Notes under the pieces: model-generated | Database searches by the model: none | Told to the model about the DNA's origin: nothing | The model's input: the letters and a program-made list of their open reading frames with translations, nothing else | Position numbers and translations under genes: made by a program | Part shown: in pieces, positions 32,136 to 44,300 of the stretch | Layout: each line of letters begins with the position of its first letter | Numbering within the stretch: the stretch's first letter is position 1 | DNA from: Pomphorhynchus laevis | Lineage: Eukaryota; Acanthocephala; Palaeacanthocephala; Echinorhynchida; Pomphorhynchidae | DNA: 64,000 bases | Direction: 5' to 3' | NCBI GenBank assembly: GCA_012934845.2 | Contig: WNNJ02000849.1 | Coordinates: forward strand, 62,001-126,000

Positions 32136-34900
32136 CTTGACATTTGGCACTTGATCACTTTACATTTGCTGTATAACTGAATCTTGCCATACCAGTTGTG
32201 ATGATCTTACTATCCGTCGTCTACGTTCAACAGGAGTCTCTCGTTGATTCTGCCTGCTCTTTGTTTAATGCTTTATCAACATTTACGTTGAAATTACGGT
32301 GGGATTGTCACCTTTCCCGCGCTCCTTCGTCTCTTATAAAAATTAATTGTTCTCTAGCACCCGAATCTTTCGAATTACTTATCTGTAGATCGCTACATCC
32401 TTTTCCACTTGAATTCGTTATCATATATCGCTTCGGATCTTTCAATTCTTCATCCAGGTTCTTCGATTAACTAGCAGACCGTCTTTCATATTATTCACTT
32501 TCAGCACTTCCACTATTTGTACTAGAGGATTTCAGCATTCGCTTAGACTGCACTTCCCATTCATATTCCATCAAACTTGTAAACATTCTTTCCGACTATA
32601 ATCTCCATTTACTTCGGACCACTCCCCCTCATATACTTGCAGTACCATTAATATCATCATTTCAACTTCATGCAGTTTTCCTACACATGCTCCATTTAAA
32701 TTTCAGATTTAATATGTAATTTAATATTTAATTTCTCTACATTTTTCGCTTCATTTAATATCTTAGATTTTGGTCTCTCTGACCACTTTTTACTTACCCT
32801 AAATGTTTATCATCAGCTTGCTCCCTCTCGAGTCTCGCCTACCTTTACTCGACCGTGGAAATTTCTCAATCTTACTTTATTTTGATCTGATTTGATCTGC
32901 TCATGTGTCGCCCAATTCGCCTTCCCTTTACTTTGATTTTCTATGCTATTTATTTGACTCAAAGCTCACACCAATTCTCGTTTACATATTACCTAGCCGA
33001 TCACACACTCGTAAGCGTTCTCGAAGCACGCCATAGTTTGATTCTGACTGTAATTTTTAAGCGCCGCATGCGTTACGCTTTACGCATCTATCTCCAGTTC
33101 CTCAAACTAGGTTCTACTTATGTCTCCTCCGAGTATCGTAATGATTACATACTAAGTAAGTGCACACATTTCGGGCAGGACAAACTCACGTATTCGAACC
33201 CAAAGTTTACTTGGTGCACTTTAAACTCACTCCTTTCTCGTTCTTCAAAACCTAGTAACATCAATCCAGACTTGTTTCCTTCTTTTCTTTAATCTAAATA
33301 TGCTAATACTTTATCGTCTATCCATTCAACTCTCCAACCATCGACTGCATCAATACAATTCTCTCTTCCTGAACTCTTCTATCTCCTTCCCGTTTCTTCT
33401 AACGAAGATTCAAAAGTTATCCATTCATTGTCCAACAAATCTTCTTCTGCCATTGTCCGTCCACTTCTGAAAAAAAACTCTTTCAACAGTTCACTTTCGT
33501 CCTCATATCGTCATATGAGGACTATATCTCCCAACCTTATCAAAACTCTTCAAACGTCTTGTGCTAAATCAGGTTAACCTATATTCTATCGTCAAATTTA
33601 TATCCCCTGTTTCAATCTGATTTTTGTTCTAATTATTCCACCGAACTAGCACGTCACAAAGTCTTTGGTGATCTTCTACAATCTCGAGAGAAAAATTTTT
33701 GTAGCGTTATAATCTCCTTAGACATCCCATATGCACTCGAAACGTCGATCACTATATTCTTCTCAATCGGCTCCGTCATGACTATAGATTCTCTAACTCC
33801 GCTGTAGCCCGATTGTCATCTTATCTATCGGACCGTTCTTTTAGTGTTCATATAGTTTCTTCTGTCTCTCAACCGTTATCTCTCGCACACGGTGTTCTTC
33901 AAGGCCCAGTACTAGGTACCTTTCTTTTCTCCCTTATTCTCGGTGATCTCTCTTCAATAACCAAAACGCATAATTTTTTTGTTATGAAATATGCTGATGA
34001 CATTCTCCTATACTCTTATCTACCCTCCTCACAAATCGATGATCTCGCATCTAATTCCTCTGCTACCCTCTTAACCGTTTCCCAGCACATTTCTTCGATT
34101 CACCTATCTCTCAATCCTGCAAAGTCCAAAATCATGTGAATTCTCTATCAACTCAGCATTACTCCACCTACAGTATATATCTAATGAACCATTCTTCCTA
34201 TCGTTAATGATATCGTATTGCTGTTTCCACTTTGACAACCAAATTTCTCTCAAGCTATTTGTTTACAATAAAGTCCGTTCCACGATCCTACTTCTCCGTG
34301 ACATTCGTCGTATTCGTAGGTTGATCGATTTTCGCTTCTCTCTTTCCCTTTTATCAGACCTTTTATTTTCCCGAATCGATTATCGACTTAGTCTGTTCTC
34401 CAACTCTCTCAAAACTTCTCTTCAACCTCTCCAACGTATTGTAAACTCAGCAGTTTTTGATCTTCTACGTCTCCGCCGTTTTTGACCACATATCTCAAAC
34501 ATATTTTCAATATTTCCTTGCTTCCCTCAATTAGCCATCGTTTCCAGTTTCGTTTGATTATCCTTACCCATCGTTTACTGCATCGCAATCCCCTTCATAC
34601 ATTTTCCATATCTTAATGAATCTCGTCCTGTTGTTTTTCCTTAAGGTCGTCTCTTTCTTTTCTTCTCTACACTCCAAATTATTCGACAAATTACTGACTC
34701 CGTTCCTTTCGTGTTGCCGCTCATCTTGCTTGGAATTCGCTCCCTCCGTACATCCGCTCGACTTGTTCATACTATTCAAAATTCCTCTGGTAGATAATTT
34801 TTTTTATCAGTTTTTATTCATTTTTCTTTATTCTTTATGGGCTTGTAAGCGCGCCGTTGACACGAATTTATCACTCAAAATAAATTTGTTTTTTTTTTTT

Positions 34901-35225
34901 CAAAAATTTGTCTGTATTACAATATTTCAGTTTTTTTTCGTTATTTACCAAAATTTAAATGAACTTGTTAGTAGACTAAATTACTTATTAAATAAATAAC
35001 TCTTTATCGTCATCCCAAAGTTTAGCCTTTTAGTTTGTAACATTCAAAATATTCAACTTGTATCTGAAAAAGTTGTTTTCGTACATTGGTATATTGTTCT
35101 AACTTGAGTAGAGTAGACTACTTTGGTTGACGAAATAATGATCAATGAACCATCAATGTATAATTCACAACTAAAAAAGGTCTTCAAATTTACTTTAAAT
35201 TACCCCATTAACAAAAATATTTCAG
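34901..35225 (+). other. Region upstream of the first recognised POLR1B exon
   Basis: AT-rich. An ATG at about 35,139 opens MINEPSMYNSQLKK followed by a GT (AAAAAG|GTCTTC) and then, 36 bases on, the acceptor of the exon at 35,226. This could be the initiating exon with a very short intron, but the donor is weak and the peptide is not clearly homologous, so it is not included in the gene model. Confidence 0.3.
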
Positions 35226-35348
35226 CTAAAGAATTTGGACTTCATTGAAAATGGACTTGTATCTACCGTTGATCTTGGCACAATACTACCATCTTTCAAA
35301 GGATATCTTGGCCATAACGATCAAAAAGTCGTCAAAGAAGATTGCCAA
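35226..35348 (+). CDS. POLR1B: POLR1B exon a (N-terminal region)
   Basis: 41 codons, phase 0 at both ends, TTTCAG| start and CAA|GTAAGT end. [18 protein letters not shown] resembles the SFNYAVHEGLGLAVQAI segment of the human protein, where the N-terminal helix leads into the protrusion. Homology is weaker than in later exons, but the splice sites and phases fit the next exon. Confidence 0.75.
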
Positions 35349-38300
35349 GTAAGTGCATAAGCCTCTGCTTTTGTAATAATTTAAAAACATTTCAGAACTT
35401 TTAGGTAATGTATAAATTATATTAAAATCATATACATATAACTTAAAATATGAACCAATGAAAGAATTGGTTATGCAAATATTATAATAGCGTGCAAATA
35501 TAATCTAAGATTGTTGTCAAAAAAATTAATACACTTTAAATTACAATTAATGTTTAAATGCAATTTAATCCGCAATAATCATTAATTTATTTATTTGAAT
35601 ACAATTAAAATAATAAATGCTTAATTTATGATTTAATTTTATATAAATCTTTTCTAAGATAACAGTATCTGCTGGTTAATGATGACGTGACTTTAATAAT
35701 TAGCGACTATAATGATGATAGATTAAAAGTAACTATAGTTTATTATTTTGATATGTTTATACGTATGTATTGGACGATTATTCTTGTTGTTGAATATTAT
35801 AATATGTAAATTTATTATTTACTGAATATTGATTAATATTAATATTAATTAATATTAATTATATTAATTAATATTAATATATTATAATTGTAATTATATA
35901 TAATTGTATTATCATTGTAATTAATATCATCAAAATGTAAAATCGTTTAATACTAAGGCCAAGTAGCCAAAGTGGTCACATTAGAATTCAAATCTATGTT
36001 TGTTTTCAATAATCTGAACTTCGATCAATAGCTTTATCAGTTTTAATTTATAGCTCCGAGATGAAATGGCTACAACACATTTCAATATTTAGTGTTTTAA
36101 TTCTAAAAATCGTTTTTATGTCAAGTAAGTTAAGTTGTAAGGATTTTCCTTTTTTATTGAATATAATAAATATGTTGTATAATATATATTAATATAATAA
36201 TATAAATAATATATAATATATATGCATATATACATATATTATATATGTATATATGATATATGAAATAATATATATAATATATATAGTAGCTATATACTGA
36301 AATAGCTACCGTTTTCCGACTTGAAGTCGTCGAGCTTCTCTCTTAGTTTATATGATTTTAACAATTACTGATAATTCCGTAATCGATCACATATTGTTAA
36401 CAAATTGTGACTGATCATAGAGTTTAATAAACGTTTAATGCAAGTTTCTCATAATAAAATGTTTTAATAAAAATACAAATGCTTTATGCATCTATTAAAT
36501 ACATATTGGTATCTAATTATCTCATAAAGTATTCATCCCAGTGTTTGATATCTTAGTATTTTTGTTAAAGCAGTAAAGTATCTTATCAACCGTCATTTGG
36601 ACAAGCAATTGATCTGTTTTGGTCTATTACTGCTTATTTGTTGGATATAATATAATTCATATATTATTCCCATGTTTACTCTTTTCTTTGCAACAAAAAA
36701 TATATTTTGTGTAGTTTTTTAATATCGATGCATTCATCGTTTTTAGCCACGTTGAAATATCTTTAGTTTTTATAAAATTGGGATGTTTGTTGAATTCAAA
36801 ATTTACAATGAATGATAAAAAGATTTAATCATTTGCTTATTCGTATGTTAAGCCTATGCGAGATTTAGTAAAGCCACATATTGACTCATTCAATGACATG
36901 ATTGATATGAGACTGAGTAAGGCTGTGCAGGTACCTTCATGATGTTGTTGGCCTTATTATTTTATCATATTGTAGCGGATTCAACCAATCGAATTTGAAT
37001 ATAAGGGTGGAAATCGTCTAAAATTCGAGATATGCGTTAGTAAATGCGATTGTAATTAACTTGACCATTCACCATTCACCATTTTCAGGATGCCGAAATT
37101 TACAAGCCATCAATTGCCTTACAAAACAGCCGATCAAGTGGAAACAAACTTTATCCAGCTGAGGTATATTAAAATGACATGTTTGGTCTGTAGTGAATTG
37201 TAGGAAATAAATATTGCGGCTTTTTGTAAAAGTTTTAAATTGAGCATATGGAAATAGATTATTCAAATTTATACGAGATAGAAATTATTTTTAATGTAAC
37301 TTATAACCTATCATTAACTAGCTTTTAATCGGATTACAATTTTAAATTTTTATTCAAACCACCATAAAAATTTAATTTATATGACCTAATAATTTCAAAT
37401 GAGGTGTATATTTTAAGGATAACAAATGTCCTTTTGTTTTGCTAAACAAATGTCTTTTTGACAAACAAAAACAACAAATCAAAATAAACTTATCAGTTAA
37501 TTTTAACTTTATCAGTTATGATATGTAAGTTTACTTAAATGTTAATTAATAAACATTTAAAATTTTAAATTGTACAATTAAAATGCTAAATGCTTGAGCA
37601 AAGTTTATCTTAAAACATTTTTATCAAATGTTGACAAATGTTGGCATAATTTAGCATTACTCGTTTACATTCTTTTTGAGTCTAAATATCCGTTCGAAAA
37701 TAAAATTTCGAGAATAAGTAAAATATAAAAGAGAATAAGTGAGCATATCTATCCGATTTGAGGTATAAATCTAAATATGAACATTAGCATAACATCAAAT
37801 AAAATACTTTTTGCATGAGCATTCATGCTGACCTTTTAATACAAAATATAATACATTAAATAATGAAATTTTAAGAATCATCATAATTTGTAACGAAATT
37901 GACTTATATCAAACTCATTTAAATAATTAAATAGAATTTAAAATCTAAAATTTTAAATTTAAACTCTTAAGTGGAATTTTTTATGGATAATAAATAATAT
38001 ACGTTGTATTCGAATAAGATACACCAGATAATCAAATTTAATCAGAGGAAATACGTCCTTAGCACGTTTTTGGCAACGCTGTTGTGCTGGGTCGAGGAAT
38101 AAGGGCCGGAGCCTGATAATCAAATTTAATAAGATAAAATACGTCATTACGTTGTAAATCTGAATAGTTAGAGTGTATATATGGAAAGAGTTAGCATAAT
38201 GTGAATAAAACATTGTTTTACTGACGGAATGTTTAGGTGCTGCTTGACTGACGGCTTTAGTGCTTGCATGATATTTCGTATGTGAAGATTATCCGCATCT

Positions 38301-41300
38301 ACGTGACCTATCCTGGATTGCGGAAGATGACTTTGACAGTATATTTGCTTGTCGTTAAGATCTACACTGTTGGTGAAATAGCTTCTTAAATCTAATTGTC
38401 TTCCACAAACAATACACTTAAAACACACTTTATGATAAAGTTGACCTTTTAAACTTTATGTTGACTTTTTATTGGTCTAATTTTTTCAAACGGATATAAG
38501 TTTGAAAGAAACTGACTATACATATTATTTTTATACACGTAGACTCACTGATTTGATGATAAAATAGTATATATCTAGATATCTATCTTGAAGGCTACAT
38601 GTTTCTCTGCGTTTTGGAGTAGGATCATTTAATCTATCATGATTGGATATTGTTTGCATTTCGCATTTTGATGTCTTTACTTATCATTCCAAGGCTTTTT
38701 ATAATCGCATGAATTGTACTAAAATCAATAATTAGACGTAAAATTACAAATGTAAAATCTGCAGTTTCAAATTATTAAATCAATTATTATGGTATTGCTT
38801 TTCGTTCTAGTGAGATTTTATTTGATAAAATAAATCATCAGATCAGTTTTTTAGAATTAACAACTTCATAGTAAAACATTAAATAAATTTAATATAATTT
38901 TAGTGTCGAATTGCCAGAACAACGTATAAGGCACCGTTGATGGTCAAAATTAAAGTCTTTTCAAACGGTTCAAACATATTGACTTTTAAGAAAAGATTGG
39001 CTGAAGTTCCAATCATGGTTATGGTAATAAATTATTGTTATCAATTTAAGTTGTTGTTTTAGTTGCATTGCAGAATTGTTTTAGAGTGTGTCTTCGAAGT
39101 TTAGTTTACCAAATTATTGGCTTCTTTATTTTTAATGGTTTTTGTACAATTACTCCACTTAAAAAATACAATAAACTTTTATATCCTTTACGTCCATGAT
39201 ATGTTTCGCAAAGCATCCTTGAAACTTATATTTAATTGCAACTTTTATAGTAAAAGCTGATATTGATAAATTAATATCGTTATTCGGATATTATTACCAC
39301 TGGTGACGAAAGTCACTAGTTGTAAAGTTTCAGAAGTTTATGAAGTTTATATAATTTTATATAAGTTATATAATATCTTGTTACAATTATTTATAATTAT
39401 ATATTATCTAAATATTTAATTTTTAATTATTTTTAATGATTTATTTATTTTTATTTATTTATTTTTGCCCCTATTGAATAATTCAAACCTGATACCATAG
39501 CAGTTATTCCTGATGACCTCTAATTCTTATTCGAGAATACATTGTCTGTTATTTATTAGTCAATTCATGAAGATTGACTTTTATTTTAAATTCTAACTTT
39601 ATGAAATAAAAATTGTTTAGAATGACTTATAAGGGGTATTTTCCAAATTTTGCAAATATTAACGCAGTTTTGGCAATAATTAATAAAAGTTTCTATAATT
39701 AGAAAAGTTTCTATACAATTAATTATTTATTAATTATAATTTATTATTTATTATATTTGATTATTTACAAATTATTAAAAATTAATAAAATGATTTTTGT
39801 CAATAAAATTACAACTAATTGCCTAAATAATTAAGTAAATGTCATCTTTTTATATCATCCTCACCATATGGAGGGCAGTGACTCATGAATCATCCGTTTT
39901 CTTAATTCGAAAAATGTTTTTTTTAATTAAAATATACCCCTTCGTTCTATGCTTTAGTCTAAGGGATGCAATTTGTATGGTCTAGACAATTCGCAGCTTG
40001 TAAAGCACAAAGAAGAAAATAACGAAGGCGGAGGGTACTTCATCATCAACGGATCTGAAAAGCTAATTCGACTGCTATCAGCTCAACGTAGAAATTATGT
40101 AAGATTTAAATAATGATCTTTTGTATTTAACTTTTCATCTTTACATAGCCGGCAGCGGTTAAACGCACAAGTTGGAAATCAAGAGGTCCTGGTTATTCTG
40201 ATTTGGGGTTAGTTATTCGCTGTGTTCGTGATGATGGTGCTGCGCTTGTACGTATATTGTGAAATGTCTTACAAAATGTTTAACCAAATACAATTAAAAA
40301 ACCTTTTACCATTAGAAATTGATTTTATTGTTTTTAATTATTTTAAATTTTATTGATACAATTAGAAAAACGTTTGACAGAACGTTTAAACAAAGTACAA
40401 AATCAAACAGTAAAATGTGAAAGTTCGAAAGTTCAATATTTCTCAGTTTAATTAAAAAAAATAAAAACCACATTCTGTTGGGCTGGTTATTCTTGTAAAT
40501 GAACTGTCACTTTTTATTCAATACACCATTGTTTTGAATTCAATCGAGTTTGATCGAATAAAATTCAGATTAAAAAGTTATAACAATAAAAAATACAAAA
40601 GAACCACAAGTCAATTAAAAAGTGTTCACAAAATCGTTCGTTCGTTTGCAAGAAACACAACTGTTTATACAAAATTAGTATTATAATTTTATAATATTAT
40701 AATTAATATAATTATAATATTATAAAAATATATTGATATAATTGATATTTAATATTGTAAGACATAATTCTAAATGTGTGAATAACATTTACTTGCATAA
40801 TAAATTAAATTTGACCAAAAATCAAACCGACAGAGTATCACAGAATGCAATAATTTTCGCAAGCATATGTTTTCATGATAAGATTCAATGTTTAAATAAT
40901 TCATTATTTATTTGTTTTAACAAATTAACATAACTATCTGCAATTTTAGAATAATATGATACATTACCTTACCAATGGAACGTGCACGATCTGTTTTGCA
41001 ATGAATGGACAATTGTTTTATATTCCTTTTATAGTGATAATAAGGGTTTGTTTTAATTTCTTACATTTATTGGATCATTTTCTTAAACATTTTCAATCAT
41101 TTTAATAATTCAACTTAATGATATAATTATCACTGTATTGCAATTAAGAGATATCAAATGGGTATTTCGATAGTATCTGCTGTTATCAGAAATGCTGCAA
41201 CTAAAGACTATTATTACCACTAGTTACTTTCGTCACTAGTGGTAATAATATCGTAATTATCAATATCAGCTTTTACTAAATAAAGCTTTTACTATAAACG

Positions 41301-44300
41301 CTTTATTTAGTAAAAATAATAATAGTTTTATAATGAACTAGTTTTATAATAATGAAACTATACAAGACTTAAGAAATTATTAAAATATATTTAAATTATA
41401 TTATTATTTTTTTTAATTCGTAGTCTTTAAAAGTTTAAACAAATTACGCCTTTTAATTCAAATCCTAATTTATAATCTTATTTAAAATGAAAACCAATTG
41501 AACTTTTAATAAAGTTTAATCCAAGTTAACAGATCCTTATCGTAAAGTTTCTTCATTATAACGGCTTCATATATATTAAAATATATCGACTTCATATATT
41601 CATTGAATTCAATGAATATATGAAGATATATTCAATGAAAAGTATTAATATTAATATTAATATTAATAATATTAATATTATAATTTTATAATATTAATAT
41701 TAATATTAATATTGTTATAATATTATAATTATATTAATATTAACCAGATTATTCGCTTGTAAAAGATAAATATCCTATTTGTCTTATAAAATATAAATAG
41801 GATTGCATAGTAACTTAAATATTAATTATTAAAAAGCGGTTATGTTCAATTAAATTGCAGTTTATATTATCAAGTCTTGTTAAATACCTCGTTATAATTA
41901 AATAAATAGTTAAAATTAATTATGCCGATACTCAACATTTGTCTTATTCTGATAAATCGATAAAGCATTTGCATAATTTAAATCTTTTGGTTTTGTCGTT
42001 GTGCAACGCTGAATTGTATAGATTCTTTTATTAATATAAATAAAAGAAATAATATTACATTATTATCCATTTAAGCTAATAATTTCAAGGGCATTGGAAG
42101 TTTTTTTTAATTGAATTTAAAAGAAATAAAGATTGTTTATACTTTTAAAGAGAAAAGTGTTGTAAAATTATATCTTTTATTATAAGGCGTTTTAAAAGGC
42201 TATGCAATGAATTTTTTAACTTCTCGTTTTCTCAGTAACGTTGAGAATAATTTCTTAATCTTATTTTTTTTATAGGAAACAATATTTTTTATAATAAGGA
42301 TTTATTTTTTTAATAATTTTTATAATAAAAATTAGTTTATATAAATTTCAAAATACAAATTATTTGTGTAAGTAATTAATTTCAAAATTAAATAAAATAA
42401 ATATATAAATAATATTTTTCAATTATACATTAATTTTAATTATACAATTAAATTCTAAAATAAAATAATTCAAAATATGTTCAAAATACGTAAAGTATTT
42501 GTTAAATAAATTTATTGTTGATTTAATGGTGACTTTTGTAAGCTTTAATTTTTAATGAATATTAAGAAAATTCAAAATTTAAAAATTTTAAATGTTAACA
42601 TTTTGAATCACGATAAGTTTTCTACCTTTAGGCACTTACTAATGAATGCGACTTTACAGTATACGGTGATCTGATGAATTACAATAAGCGTTTGTCTGAT
42701 AATTATGGACGATGTTTAAAGGCGATGTTACGACAATTATTGGAAGTCAAAATTACCTCCCAAACGTCTGCATTAATGTATATTGGCTTACGGTTTCGAG
42801 ATAAACTTCAGGATATTCCACACTGTTATTCCGATGAAGAGATCGGACGTCGAGTTATTGAAGAGTCTATATTTACTCATCTTGATGAATTTCGCCAGAA
42901 ATATCAATTTGCAGTGTAAGTTAATTATATAATTCGTTGTTTAAAGTAGCTTATTTTTAACAACATAATTTTCCTTTTGTTTCGTAAAAATATACATTTA
43001 ATGAAAAAATTAAAATAAACATTATCTTTGTCAACATATGGTAACCGCCGACCTGCGGACATGATCCGGTCGCCGAGCATTTTATTCCGGCTAGAATTTG
43101 AAGAATATATATGAACACAAGGAAAATATGATCCTAGAAGTATCTAAACCCATCCTTATTCTAAAACATAATATAAATTGATGAATTTTGTCATCCTTGT
43201 TCTTGTTTCATCATTGTACTTCTTCCATCCTTGTCCTAGTTCCATCTATGTTTTTATCCCAAAAAAAATTAATTTGTCAATTTTGTGATAAAACAGAATT
43301 GGAGACAATATATTTTAAATAATTGAATTTGTTAAACAGCTCATTATTGATCAATTGATTACTATTTGTAAGGCAATTTGTAATTTGTTTTACTTTTGTT
43401 TTACTTCGCTTTCCCTAATTAATTAATAATTAAATTTGTATTTATTGCGATAAATCAATATTTCCCGGGATATCCTGCTATAGGATATGGCAGTATATAT
43501 CAGTAGTATATTTATAGCTAAATAATGTATATTCAGAAACAAAGGAGACCTTTTAAATTTGTAACTTGAAAGTTGACAAATGATTCAAAATTCTATAGTT
43601 GTATAATTATTATATATTTTATAAAATTAAATAAATTGTTATAACAACTTGTAATAAAGCAATTTAAGTGTGAGATTTAAAAATCTCACATAATTTGTTT
43701 TACTTTTGTTTTACTTCGCTTTCCCTAATTAATTAATAATTAAATTTGTATTTATTGCGATAAATCAATATTTCCCGGGATATCCTGCTATAGGATATGG
43801 CAGTATATATCAGTAGTATATTTATAGCTAAATAATGTATATTCAGAAACAAAGGAGACCTTTTAAATTTGTAACTTGAAAGTTGACAAATGATTCAAAA
43901 TTCTATAGTTGTATAATTATTATATATTTTATAAAATTAAATAAATTGTTATAACAACTTGTAATAAAGCAATTTAAGTGTGAGATTTAAAAATCTCACA
44001 CTTAAATGCACACTTTAAAGTTTTGTAATTTTTAATTACTTTAAGACTGAACTATGTGCATAATTCTCAAAGATTTAGTGATTTTCAATTGAATATGAAT
44101 TTTTAATTAATTTTTAATAATTTATATTCAATTGAATATGACTTTTCAATTAATTTTTTGTTAAATAATTATTGGATTACTTATAATTATCAGTAATTTT
44201 TATTACTTATAATTTTGGTTACCGCAAATGGGCTTATAAATTATAGAACGTTTTTATAGTCATCTTCCAAATGCAGCCTGCAGTTATTTATATCCGACTG

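Larger units (their letters stand above)
28746..34900 (+). mobile_element. LINE family B, long copy split by an A element (B2)
   Basis: ORF1 is open at 28,916-29,605 (MTAIGSSHGYEYRDCS ..., ending with RNRCIIILNFKVSNYSSTQS and RLDSAVSALR), homologous in its end to ORF1 of family A but without the Cys finger. Endonuclease begins YHIGLLNIRSMPNKTNLLL at about 30,005-30,062; a minus-strand family A copy intervenes (30,068-32,135); then ITESCHTSCDDLTIRRLRS resumes at about 32,180. Further blocks: FGLSDHFLLTLN (about 32,775), LPELFYLLPVSSNE (33,365-33,410), SYLSDRSFSVHIVSSVSQPL (33,815), VLQGPVLGTFLFSLILGDLS (33,895), KYADDILLYSYLPSSQ (33,988), and the C-terminal region to about 34,790. The 3' end (34,840-34,900) has GGCTTGTAAGCGCGCC and AAATAAA, a cousin of the family A tail. 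Many stops; dead. Confidence 0.82.

Noticed and set aside
35139-35190. Initiating exon of POLR1B
   Set aside because: Open ATG and a GT are present, but the donor is poor, the intron would be only ~36 nt and the peptide is not convincingly homologous.
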